From Acorus gramineus (Eukaryota; Streptophyta; Magnoliopsida; Acorales; Acoraceae): 64,000 nucleotides of DNA. The position numbers and the translations under genes are program-made. The notes below the pieces were generated by a model that was given only the letters and a program-made list of their open reading frames with translations, did not search any database and was not told where the DNA came from. The stretch is taken from contig CM060852.1 of assembly GCA_030737835.1 (NCBI GenBank), forward strand, positions 9,840,507-9,904,506. Direction: 5' to 3'. Below are positions 1 to 12,000 of the stretch, piece after piece. Each line of letters opens with the position of its first letter. Position 1 is the first letter of the stretch.

Positions 1-124
1 GACACTTCAAAGGTGGCTGGTCGGGTGGCGGTGGCGGCGGGCGGAGAGAGGCTGAAGGGGGCGGAGGGATGACCTTCCGGGTCGGAGCTCCGGTGGGCTT
101 GGCGGCGGCGTCTGGGTTCATCAT
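1..124 (-). CDS. Proline-rich protein, N-terminal fragment (unknown)
   Basis: On the minus strand two adjacent in-frame ATGs (at 124 and 121) open a GC-rich frame that stays open to the window edge. It gives about 41 residues beginning MMNPDAAAKPTGAPTRKVI, followed by proline stretches. The abrupt shift from AT-rich flank to GC-rich, GCC/CCG-codon sequence is what suggests coding. No domain is visible in this piece and I do not recognise the family. The gene would run leftwards out of the window. The plus strand also has an open glycine-rich frame here, so the strand is likely but not certain. Confidence 0.35.
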   Translation of the reverse strand, partial: MMNPDAAAKPTGAPTRKVIPPPPSASLRPPPPPPDQPPLKC

Positions 125-2820
125 GGCCGAGTTGAGGTTTGAATGGGTATGTGTTTTTTTTAGTTGCCTTTGGTGGAGGCAAAGGAGGTCATCAATTGAA
201 TAGGTTCATGCATGGGGTTTTTATAGAGAGAGAAGATGGTGATGGTGGAGGCTTTGTTAGCTTGTGAAACTCATCAAAGATGAGAACTTTGAAGAGAGAG
301 AGAGAGGGGGGGGGGGGGGATAAGTGAAGACAAACAAAGCAGCCGATCTGTTCTTCAAATCTGACACACCAAAAACCAACTATACATATATAACACACTC
401 AACCATTTGGTTAGCCATGGTCATGACTTGTGGATGGTTGTTGGGAAATGTCGATTATGACCCTGTCAACTTGTTCTAACCCTAAATGGGGTATCTGGTG
501 TGATGAGGTGTTTGTGCCATGCATGGCATGCCAAGGATGGATAGATTTGTCTGACATGTGCAGATGGGAGAGAAGAAGAAACAAGAGGTGTGCAGAAGGG
601 TCTGCAACTGAAAACAGCAGGGGTTGTCCCTTGCCTTCCCATGTTAAGTCCCTTTAACAAAACACCCAAATCTTACACAAATCCCCACGCGTGCTTATGT
701 CACCACAAACACTTCATTGGATACCTTAAACATGGTTAGAATGATAATCACAGAGTTCGTAGTATTGAATATTCAACAAGAATTCTGTTCTAAGTGAAAA
801 ATGATAATTAAACATTTTTTGCTTTATAGTATGAAAAATGTTACGTAACTTTCATTTTTTTTGTGTGCAAATAGTAGTGATATTAAGGCTATATATGATG
901 TAATAGCAATAAACTTAATTTGATTGAATTGGTGAACCAAACTGTTATATAGACCATTCAGAAAAAAATAAAACAGTCTTATATTTAAAATAAAATAACC
1001 AATAATAAAAAAAAAAAATCAATCACAAAAACTTTCATTTTTTGTGTGAAAAAGTTATATTTGATATAATAGTAATAAGATGACATGTACTTTTGTAATT
1101 TATATAGGTAGGCAATAATTTTTTTTGTCACTTTAATGAAAATTAATATGATAAAATAGATACCTAGCTAGATTTTTGAAGATTCTAGATGTGCACACGA
1201 ATGTTTGTTAGTTGATAAATACGGGAAGTATACAATTGCTGAAATTTTTTAGATCATATATAAAAATTCAAAGTACCTTATGACTACATTTCTTATTAGG
1301 GTTTTTTTATGCTAAGGGTGTTTGTTGGTTTTAAGATTGGTTTTTTAGTGTGTACGAGCAGATATTTATAACTTCACCAGGAGTCTACAGCGAGCAGCTA
1401 TGCATGAACAGTACACAGTAGGGCTAATGCACCACCACATACACACACAGTCCAACGCATGACACGCATTAGGGTTTGTTTTTATTTGAAATTAAGAGAG
1501 GAAGAGCTTGTATTGGTGTAAGAGAGTCAGAGATGGCACAGAGTGAAAGTACATATCAAGAGTGGTAGAGGAGAGAGGGGGACCTAAGTTGTGAAAAGAA
1601 AGCACAAGGAGAGATGCTGCTTTGCCTCCCTTTTGTTCCAAAAACTGGGAATTTCAAACAGTCAGTGCTTCTTCTGGTATTCCATCCCCCACTTTTAACC
1701 ATTTGCATGGCATTTTGCACTGTTTTTAATTTATTATTTTTTAAATTTTGAAAGAGAGGGAGCTGGTTAGTGACTGATGGATTAAAGGTTGATTTTTCAA
1801 GTATGTGCCTTTTTAAGTGGTGACCATTTTCTTATGACTGGGAACTCCGAACATCATTGATGTACATAATCACTCATAAATCAACCCTTCGGATGACGTG
1901 AAATATAAGACAAAAATAATAAAAAATAATTAAAAATAGCTCAAAAAAGTTGTTTGTTTTAATAGAATAAATCTTAATAGTTATGTCTGGATAAGCTAAG
2001 ATAAAGTCTGATAACTATTCTAAGAAAATGTTGAAGTTGTTTATCAAAGCATATATATGTCAATAGATAAAAATACCATTCTCTGTCATTTTAAAAAATT
2101 TATCTCACCGAACAGTCTCACACAGATTTAAAAAACAGTCACATCTGTCAAATCATTCATACATCTCTCACACTATTCCCAAGAGGTATAGTTGTCATTT
2201 AAAAAATCATAAACTTTTGTTAATCCCTTATCAACCATTTATCATCACTTTATCTAAGGTGAATAAAAGAATGAAAAAGTCATTTTTACGTTTCCCGATA
2301 AAAATAACAGAAAAGACAACAAAATAAAAAAAAATTTATTCAGTCTGAATTGTTATCTATCCCAGTATAGCTATTAAAAACGAATAACCCAATGTCACAC
2401 CTCATAAATGGAGGGGGGCAAGTGTATATGTACCATTTTATGGATGACAAAAAGATTTTGGAACGAAAATTTATTGGATGAGCGTAAGCTATACATAATG
2501 TCAAAAGCGTGGTGTTTCTCATTTCATGTTTTCGAGTCAAGAATGAATGCATTGAAAAACATCCACCATCCAACCAACATCATGCCTCATTAATTTAAGG
2601 ACAAGTTTATAATTAACAAGGGCCACGATCATTTTCTCAGTGAATTGTTTTTAAGTTATGGCATGAGCAACCCCCCTTTTAAAAATTCTCAAAAAAGAAA
2701 ATAAAGTCCAGTGGCCAATATAGGCCATGTAGTCCCTTTTTCCAGTCACGTTGGGTTGAAAACAACAGTGCCAATCACTCATAAAAGCTTCCCTCAACAA
2801 ACAAAAAATTCACCACCGCT

Positions 2821-2847
2821 AGAGAGAGAGAGAAGAGAGAGAGAGAG
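2821..2847. repeat. GA microsatellite
   Basis: An almost uninterrupted run of GA dinucleotides. A complementary CT run lies about 280 bp downstream at 3126-3149, so the two could pair in a transcript crossing both. Confidence 0.9.
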
Positions 2848-3125
2848 GTGGAGAAACCCAAGCAAAAAATTTCACCCTTGGAAGGAGTAAACTCAAGATG
2901 TATGGGAAACAACATGGAGCGGCGGAGGAAGTTTCATAATAATTAGAATCCTAAAAATACACCACACAAATGGGATTTCAAATAAATAAAACAAAAATAT
3001 ATACAGCCAAGTTACAGAGAGGGAGAGGAGTGTTTTGAGTGAGTGAGGAGCTTTAGCTCGTGAGAAGGGGTGGTTGGATTCTCGTGAGGATCCAACAAAC
3101 CTAAAACAACTGCTCTCATAACACA

Positions 3126-3149
3126 CTCTCTCTCTCTCTCTCTCTCTCT
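3126..3149. repeat. CT microsatellite
   Basis: An uninterrupted CT run, the complement of the GA run at 2821-2847. Confidence 0.9.
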
Positions 3150-3253
3150 TCCATCTCACGTGCTTCTCCACATAACTCATCCATCCCATGCACATATTAC
3201 ATGTTCCTCAACTTCTCCCCTTCTCTTTATCATAATTGTCACCCTAAAAACAA

Positions 3254-3367
3254 GGGCAATTAACAAAAATAACATTATTTAAATCAGTATTAACAAAAAT
3301 AGTACCGAATGAGGAATATTTACAAAAACTGACACTGGTCAGCGCTGACTATTTTTGCTAATTGCCC
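3254..3367. mobile_element. Short foldback MITE, Mutator-type (9-bp target duplication)
   Basis: The element starts GGGCAATTAACAAAAATA and ends with the near-inverse TATTTTTGCTAATTGCCC. It is flanked on both sides by the same 9 bases, TAAAAACAA (3245-3253 and 3368-3376). Nine-base target duplications are the hallmark of Mutator-like elements. It is non-coding and 114 bp long. The same terminal sequence is used by the 505-bp element at 21281-21785. Confidence 0.8.
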
Positions 3368-4964
3368 TAAAAACAACACTTTAATTACCTTTCATTTTCT
3401 ACTAACAATCCATTCATCACATAGTTACACACATAGGAGCATTTGATTAGTACTATATCATCAAAATGTTACAGGGAGTGCATGATCATTTTCGCTGTTC
3501 CACCTGCTTTGATTATTGAATTCTGTGTAATTTAGGTAACGTAACATGTACAGGGTTATACTTTGGGTACAGAAAAAAAAAATTCACATGATTTGAACAA
3601 AGCATTGGCAAAAAAGGATTGCGTCTAACAACACCATGTTAGTATTGATGGCTAGTATTGATCATGTGTTACTAACAATGAAAATTGACTTTGAGATCAT
3701 GTTGTGCATAAGGTGACGGAAGTGATAGATGGCAAGGTCACATGAATATTGGAGGGCATTGTTAGGAGAAGCCTGTGAAAGTCATAATAAGGTGACCAAA
3801 CACTTGCGAGAGAAGGCGTCGGGAAGCCGTGAAGCTGTCCGGTGTTGATCTTATGAAACGATAACGATTGTTGGTTTGTCTCTTAAGAGCTTCATGGAAG
3901 TCTCGTATAGTACAGCGACATAGGGAGACTTGGGGAAGCCTCGCAATACAGCGCGACAGCGACCTTGGCTTCCATGAGAGAAAGGAAACCGTGATCTTGT
4001 CTAATATGTCGTTGTTAGGTTCAAAATCGACACATTTTCATGATCGATGGAAGCCACTAGAAATTGTTGAGTTTGATTAATTTCAACCTTTTCACACTAA
4101 TAATGAGAACATGAAGAACTTGTAGAACATCTATCAGTGGGAGATGAAAGATTCACTGAATTTGGTCAATCTCAATTTAAATTGGAGTGTACAAGAACGT
4201 TTTCTTTTAGAATTTATAACAATTGTTTACTTTAATTTATATATAATCAATAACAATTAATTTCAATGAACATCCCATTAAAGTTATACAAATAAATAGC
4301 AGTCCATCTCTATCCGGTTCATGATGTCAATGTTCAATGCCTAATCACCATAACCACACATTTAAAACAACTCATTGGCTCATGTGAAATAAGGGATTCA
4401 TTGATGGTCATTCCAATACTTGGGTATAATCCATGACAATTTATTATGCATTTATAGATTGGCTAGTAAATTTGAATGAGAACCACAGATTAATGGAAAT
4501 CATAAACATTAGGGTTGGAAAGTTTCAAGCATTTCCAAATGTCTTTTCTATTCTTTTTTTATTAATTTTCCCCTTGCCCTTAGATTCATTGGAAATTAAA
4601 AATGTGGTTAGAAGGAACAAAAATGCTAAACAAATGAACATATTTTTAAATGTTACAATTGTGAATTTGATCAATTATTCTATTAGTATAGTAATTTATT
4701 ATTAAAATAGTCATTAATCTTAAAATAACTTATATATGTCATCATCCAAACGACATTTTCAAAATTGTAGAAGATGTAAATACACATTTTATATAAAAAA
4801 TGTGAACATACAATTCTAAAATTAATCATTTATAAGATGATAATATGAAAGTATCATTTTACTTTTATAATTAATATTATATTCTAACTAAATGAAAGAA
4901 AAACAAAATTAATGTTAGAATCTTTGACTTTGCCGACAAAATTCAAGTTCAAATAAATTTCTAT

Positions 4965-5143
4965 GTACAAAATAATAATAATCTTAAAATTCCCACACAA
5001 GCCTTGTTTGTTTGTTTTTTTTTTTTTTAATTGTACAAAATAATAATAATCTTAAAATTCCCACACAAGCCTTGTTTGTTTGTTTTTTTTTTTTTTAATT
5101 GTACAAAATAATAATAATCTTAAAATTCCCACACAAGCCTTGT
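4965..5143. repeat. Tandem repeat, 68-bp unit, about 2.6 copies
   Basis: Units begin at 4965, 5033 and 5101 with GTACAAAATAATAATAATC and end in a run of about 15 T. The copies are almost identical, so the array is young. The third copy is cut off before the T run. Confidence 0.9.
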
Positions 5144-5635
5144 TTGAATAAGGCTATCCATCATCCCAAAACAAGATAACAATCACCATCACAAAACGAC
5201 AAAAATGTATCATCACTGTATCTCCACCGTCTGATGTTACGAACAGAGAGATCTGAGGTTCACAATAATTGCGTTTGATTGCTGGGGGGAAGGGACGGTC
5301 ATCAGTGCGTCTCATCTTAAGCTCGGCTCCCGAGAAACAACGTACGGCTCTCTGCGCTTACGCTGTAACCCCCACCCAAACCCAGACACCTGACCCCACC
5401 CAGTACGGATGACCGGGTGTGAGGAGGGGTTATTTCCGTCATTTCAACCGCCCCCGCCGACGGGTCGCTCTCACTATCGACGTGGTTATCGAGGACATTC
5501 GCGCTTCCCGTTTTTTATATTTTTATATTTTTCAACTTTAACCGGTCTGAGGGAGTGTTGTAGTCCACGAGTCGCTCGGCCCGTTATGGTCCGTGGGTTG
5601 GGCCCCTATGTTTTTTGGGACCCGTGCATTTACAC

Positions 5636-6080
5636 TCGTCTTATAATTTTGGATAGAGTGCTGTACACACAATTTTTTTTTTTGAATTTTAGTTTTAAGT
5701 CCCCACAAACCATCATATTTAGTGATCGATCCCTCTCTTTTTCGTATTTAGGTTTTATTATCTAGATTTAAATGATAGCTCATTTTTAGTCCCTGAGAGG
5801 GACCTATCCATAAATTATTTAATTTACTTTTTAGTCCCTGTGAGGGACCTATCCATGAATTATCCTTTAAATCGGGGACTAAAACCTAAATACGAAGAAG
5901 GGAGGGATCGATCACTAAATATGATGGTTTGTGGGGACTTAAAACTAAAAATCCCTTTTTTTTTTTATCAATAATGATTTTTAGATCCCAATAGACCTCG
6001 TCTTATAATTTTGGATAGAGTGCTGTACCCACAAATTTTTTTTTATCAATAATGATTTTTAGGTCCTAATTGATAAACCT
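5636..6080. repeat. Local tandem duplication; copy 1 carries a MITE, copy 2 is empty
   Basis: The stretch CTCGTCTTATAATTTTGGAT plus the following GAGTGCTGTAC occurs at 5636 and again at 5998. In copy 1 the poly-T after it is interrupted by the 272-bp MITE, after which ATCAATAATGATTTTTAG resumes at about 5966. In copy 2 the poly-T runs straight into the same ATCAATAATGATTTTTAG. Confidence 0.75.
5684..5955. mobile_element. MITE with 'TTTTAGTTTTAAGTCCCC' termini, copy 1
   Basis: Left end GAATTTTAGTTTTAAGTCCC and right end GGGACTTAAAACTAAAAATCCC form long imperfect inverted repeats, with internal repeated 'TTAGTCCCTGAGAGGGACCTATCCAT'-like segments. It is about 90% similar to the element at 28904-29178. 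It sits in a poly-T stretch, so the target duplication is obscured, but a neighbouring tandem copy of the flanks (from about 5998) lacks it and acts as an empty site. Confidence 0.75.
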
Positions 6081-6399
6081 TATCTCAAGTCTTACGAAGT
6101 GATAAGATTAAATTATCCACTTTACCCTTCCTATCTAAATAGAAAAGTTTTTTTCATAACCGATTCCTTAAATCTCTGAAGTAGTTATGATTTAGGTTAT
6201 TCTTTCTCTTTTCAAAGCAATCAATTCAATTAAATACTAAAAAAATAAGATTTACATTTTTTTATTCAGATTGATATGTGAAAAAAATATCGAATTCAGT
6301 TTTGGTGATGATTGGAGGAGAAGATTACAATTACTCTAGTAATTTTTTTTTATTTGCGATCTTATTGTGATGCAAATAATGACGATCCATTCAGGTTAA

Positions 6400-7420
6400 G
6401 CTTTTCGATCTGAATAAAACATATTGTTCTGATTTTACATTCATCTTTGAATCATTAATACATTTTTTAGATCGAATTTAATTTAAATTCAAATACATTG
6501 TTACTGTATCTGAATTTTTAGCCTTGCATAATATTATTCAGTACGATTTTTGAGATCTGAATAAGTACGATTTGTATAATCGTTTTTGTTGTTGTGTATG
6601 TGTATAAGTATGCATATTGAGTCGTTCAGTATATTTTTAACCTTGCATGATCATTATTTAACTCATTCGGATTCAAGATACATTGTTATCTAATGTAAAG
6701 TTGTTAATTTAGATTCCAGATACATGTGTATCTTAATTATTTATCCAACCCAATTTGTTGTTTATTATTTTTCTTTTGGTGGATTTGATTAATGTGTATC
6801 TGAATAATATTTAATTATTTTTTGACATCTATATTTAAAAACTTTTATTAATCATCTATGCAATGTCTCGTTAGCATATAAACCATAATTGTTTCATTTT
6901 TAAACTCATTCAGATTCCAGATACACTTGTATCTAATGTAAAATTGTTATTTCAGATTTCAGATACACGTGTATCTGAATTATTTACCTAGCTCAATTTG
7001 TTGTTTGTTATTTTTCTTTTTAATGGATTTGATTAATGTGTATCTGAATAATATTTAATTGTTTTGTCATGTATATTTAAATATTTTTATTAATCATCTA
7101 AGCAATGCTTCAGGTAGAATATAATTGTTTCATATGAATATACTCATCTGTATATGAAATTCTAATATATTCATTTGTAGCTGTATCTAAAAAAAATGGA
7201 GGTAGAGGTTGGAGGAGATGGAGGTCGGAGGAGTGCTTGAAAGGTAGCCGATCCACCTCTCATATGATAAAGGGCGACGAGAGCAATCCAAATGTAATAA
7301 TGCCGATCACCGGAGATGAGAAGGCCGGCCGGAATGAATTTTTGAAGTAGTGGATACCTTATGAGGGTAAAAAAGAAATTTTTTTAAAGAAGGAGTGTTA
7401 GAGGCGGATTCAATCCCAAT
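6400..7420. repeat. Dispersed repeat with internal short palindromes
   Basis: The stretch contains several copies of AGATACAYRTGTATCTGAAT-like palindromes (about 6670-6735, 6915-6980) separated by similar AT-rich spacers. Its right part (about 7240-7345) is similar, in inverted orientation, to 37590-37690: both contain CTCATATGAT, then GAGAG.AATCCAA, then GGCCGGAATGA-type blocks. This suggests two copies of one non-coding dispersed element. Ends are not defined. Confidence 0.5.
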
Positions 7421-8268
7421 TAATGAGGGATTGTTTTTTTATAATGAAAAATTCAAATATAAAGGGAAGGGTAGTATTGTCTCTGCACTTTTTACCTTTA
7501 AAAAAAGTCAAACAAGGAACTAATAAATTAATGACACCTATTGGGGCTTCTCAATGGGGCTCAAATTTTAGGGTCCATGTAGCAAGACCCTTTTTTTATT
7601 TCAGCCATAGTTCCGGTTTTCTAAAAATATACTCACTTTAGCGATATATGTGTTTTGATAAAAAATTTCACATTTTTTTATAAATGTGTTCATACAATTT
7701 ATTGGAGTATATGTTTTATTTTTTTATAAAAACATATACCTCACTAGATGAGATATATTATTTTTAAAAAATTTAAAACACTTGTGAACTGGATTTAAGG
7801 CTGGTTGAAAAATGGAGTGGATGGATAATGCTACGTATAATTCTTTTCTTGGCACCAATTCAGTTTACATGTATTTTGATTTTTTTTTAAATGGTATATC
7901 TTATTTAATGAGTTACATATTTTATAAGAAGTGAAATATATACTCCAATGAATTCTATAAAAGCATTTACAAAAAATGTAAAAAAATTCTATCAAATCAT
8001 ATATCTCGTTAATGTGAGTATATGCTTCAGTGATTGTGTAACATCACCATTATTTTTACACTCCCGTATAATTTGTTAACGTCATACACACACTATCGAA
8101 TCATATGGCATGTTAGTAATTTTTTATATTTTTTTATTAAATGATATATATTATTATATGAGATATACTATTTTTAGAAAAATAAAAATATGTATAGATT
8201 AGAATTGGGGCTAGAAAAGGGATTATATGTAATTTTTTCCTTTATATAATAAAACTCTATGAGTATCT

Positions 8269-8294
8269 TAATATATATATATATATATATATAT
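8269..8294. repeat. TA microsatellite
   Basis: An uninterrupted TA run in an AT-rich, gene-free stretch. Confidence 0.9.
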
Positions 8295-9082
8295 CATCTG
8301 ATATTTTAAAAAACTCATGACATCCTATGATTCATTTGTATATATTTTGGTTTTATAAAAATATATATACACTTCATCTATTATTTAAAAAAAATCAAAA
8401 TGTGTGTGTGTTCCTGAAAAAAGTCAAAACGTGTGTTGTAAACATGTTGTGTCAAACAATTGTTTTACATAAAAATAAATAAAAGCATTAACAACAAAGT
8501 TAAGTGCACTGGAGCACATGAAGTTGTGTGCACCTAATATTTTTGACAATTTTTTTTGGGCACCCAAATACTTTCCATATTCAATTTGACCATATTTCAG
8601 TTTGAGAAAATGTTACAGTACTGTTTACAGCACTCTCTATAGTTTTAATTTTTTTTAAATAGTATTCCTTATCTAGTGAGATATTGTTTTCTAGACGTAT
8701 CATGATCTTCAGTATGAAAAATAAATGTAAAAACTACTATATGTCAAGGTGACAATTAAAATTAAAATTAATTTTTGCAATCATGAAAAATGTGATAAAT
8801 CAATGATATTAGTTTGACGAACAAATGTATGATGGATGTTCAAAAAAGTTCAAAATACTTCATGACAATATTCTATACAGACGACACAGTCACACAGATG
8901 CTGTATAAATTTATGAGAATCATGTAGTTTGTTCAATCTGTTAGCCAACACATTGAATTAGATACAATCATGTAATGGATACAATCAGTGAGTAGTACTA
9001 GATTGATCATCAGCAATAAACCATTTTACATGAACATTAGAACAACATGCATGTATATATATCAAGTCTAGCAACCAGAGAA

Positions 9083-12000
9083 CTACCTTGACCAACCTCT
9101 ACTAGTCCTGCTGTCTCTATCTTTCACTCCTCCAACCTCTTGTTTCTGTAGCCTGTTATGCGGGACTGCTTTCTTAGCAACAGAAACACTTGACATCCTC
9201 TTGAACCTGCTGTTGTACACCTTCTCAATTTCAATCTTCTTATGAGTTCTCAACTCATTCGAGTACGTGGATTTCTCGATAAACGAAGAAGTTGGTGCGG
9301 CAAAATTGTTCTCCGACTCGCCTCTGTGAGGTCTTTTCCTCCTTGTCTCAATGGGAGGGTCCACCCCTCCTTTTAGTAGACCTGGCATGTTGTGAGTTGG
9401 TGGTCTGTTGATGGAGTTTGAACTCCTTAGTATATGAGGATCACATTCATTCATGGACTCTTCCTCATTTTTGCATGAACTTGCATGTTGTGGTGTGGCG
9501 ACTCTAAGTGGGTCGATGGAGTGTGATAGTGCCATGGTTTCTAACTGTGCTTCTCTCTCTCTCAGCTTGTTTTCAAGCTCCCTGACCTGCATTGTTGTAA
9601 CACATATATGAACAACATGTATTCAGAAGCCAATAGGACATGTATGGATGGTAAAGCGACAATGCAAGTAAAATATAATCTTTGTTGTTCTTTTCTAGAT
9701 TTTTCTACTGGTTTTTCTGTGCTCTTTCACTTAAATAGATATGATTCTGTTTATAATTCAGCTGAGATTTTCTATGATAAACATAAATATGAGAATGGGA
9801 GTGGGAGAGAGAATCTAAGAATGGATGAAGATAGTAGAGAAGATTTTATGAATTTTGAACAACCACTTGAATTTGGGATTAGTTATTTGATCTTCTAAAT
9901 AGTAGACCTGTCTAAAATTGACACCAACAGAGAGGACTTCATGTTGGAAATTGTGGAATTATATGTTGTTATAGATTGATTTCAACTGAGATTTTCTATG
10001 ATAAACATAAATATGAAAGTGGGAGTGGGAGAGATAATCTAAGGATGGATGAAGATAGTATGAAGATTTTAAGAATTTTCAACAACCATTTGAATTTGGA
10101 ATTAGTTATTTGATCTTCTAAATAGTAGACCTGTCTAAAATTGACACCAACAGAGAGACCTTCATGATTTTGGAAATTGTGGAAACATCCTTTCAATTTA
10201 TATGTAGTTATAGATTGATACAGGATAGGAGAGCAGCTTGATGAGTTTGAGATCATACCTTCTGTTCACCAACCAACTCTATTCGTTGTTGTTCTATTAG
10301 TTTCATCTCTAACTCCCTAACCTGTGAGTAAAACTTAAATGTTGTTAGTTCTCATACTTCATTCTCTCCTTTATTAATAGTAAAAATAAGTGTTACCAAC
10401 AACCTTCTGTTGAAGAGATAAGAACTCAGAATTTTGTTGCTCTTTGAATCTGTTTTCCAGATCCTTCACCTGCATAGGAAAGATACAGGCCCCCAGTTCA
10501 CAAAAAGTTTTAAATACAAGTGCAAATAAGATGTGAATGAATAATGCTTTTAAAAAAATGACCTTTTGATGAAGAACCATGCACATCTCTTCTTTCCCTT
10601 TTAGTTTCTCAGTTAGTTGCCAGTGTTGCTTCTCAGAATGACTTTGTTGCTCCATCTTTGACCCGAGCTGGCCCTCAAGTTCTTTGACCTTCAAAAAGAA
10701 CTCAATTGTTTTAACTAATGATAAACTTATCATGATCAGTGCAACAGTCCTTCTCATAAATATATATAATATATAAATATATAAACTACCTTGTCTTGTA
10801 GATTTCTACAAAGCTCATCTTTTCCCCTGACTTTACTTTCAAGGTTTTGATAGTTCTCCTCTAACTTTTTGAGAGACTCGTCTTTGGATCTACATTCCTG
10901 CCTTGCTTTGTCAACCTTCAAACAGTAAGAAAATATAATAAATTCTTAGGAACAAAGGATTTGGTAAAAAATAAAAATAAATAATAGTAAGAGAATGAAT
11001 GGATGAAGCCAACACCAAAACTTACCATTGTTTTCATCTTTTGGAGCTCCCCCATATCCATCTGTTTCTTTGCAGGGCCCAACTCTATACCCCGAACTCG
11101 AGTGGCAAAATTTAAAGAACTTAAAGTTTCACTCAAATCATTATTCGATGGGCTTATTTGCACAAACATAAGGGCTTTCGAGTCTCCTCCTACATTAAAT
11201 AAAATTAGTGTTCACTACTAATAAGTCATCACTAAAATCTACAAGTTACACACAATCTTATGCATACTCATCAGTGAAAAATATAAATTGGAAGTCAACA
11301 CCAGGAACAAATCTTTTAGCATCATACACGAAGGATGCAACTTTTTGTCTTTGTAATCAATTTCTGTTATGGGACAATTTCTGGCCAGGCAAGATGAATG
11401 CAATCAAAACTAGTATCGAAAAAAATACCTAATGAATCTTGAAGTAGATGTGTCAACTTGGAGTTTCTGCAAAATAAAAACTTCAAAAGTTAAATAAAAA
11501 ACAATAAAAGATTGGACTTTTCAAATGGATGCAAATTAGTCTCAAACCTATAAGGAATATGACTGCTTTTGGTCGCCAAAGCAGATATGACATCTCCAAG
11601 AGCCGAAAGAGATTTGTTGATGTTTTGAGCTTCCTTCAGTCTTTCCCCTTGCGCATCTGTCTTTGCAAGCCTTTCGCTTCCGGCCAAATCCACAAGCCAG
11701 AGCTTACTCTTGGTGCACTCTCCACTCATCAGATTCTTAGCTCTCACATTTATGCAAAGCAAGCTTGAATGGATGAACAGAAGTACCATCAACAAATAAC
11801 CAAATATACAAATTCGAAATGAACGAAAGGACAGATGTGAAATAATACCAGTGTGATCTACTACTATGCTCGTTGACATTATTAGATCCAACAGCCCTGG
11901 AATTACTTCCAGCCTGAAGTACATCCCATACTTCTTTTATGTCCCTTACATCAGCCTCTACAATTCCTGGTACATGGTGAACACCTTCAGCTGCCTGCCT

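Larger units (their letters stand above)
125..9082. other. Intergenic region, repeat-rich, no convincing gene
   Basis: No reading frame here shows a recognisable domain or a plausible exon chain. It holds GA/CT microsatellites (2821-2847, 3126-3149), a 114-bp MITE (3254-3367), a 68-bp tandem repeat (4965-5143), a 272-bp MITE inside a local duplication (5636-6080), a region with repeated short palindromes (6400-7180), dispersed AT-rich repeat (about 7630-8240) and a TA microsatellite (8269-8294). The stretch 5240-5560 is noticeably more GC-rich than its surroundings but encodes nothing I recognise. Confidence 0.6.

Noticed and set aside
430-657. 75-residue plus-strand frame with several Cys and Trp
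   Set aside because: No domain, no splice partners, overlaps an equally open minus-strand frame; composition is like the flanks.
4965-5143. Regular spaced repeat considered as a CRISPR-like array
   Set aside because: Units are directly adjacent without unique spacers, in a plant nuclear genome; simple tandem duplication.
9608-9898. 96-residue open frame
   Set aside because: It lies in an intron of the kinesin gene and is one copy of a tandem repeat whose second copy is not open in the same way.
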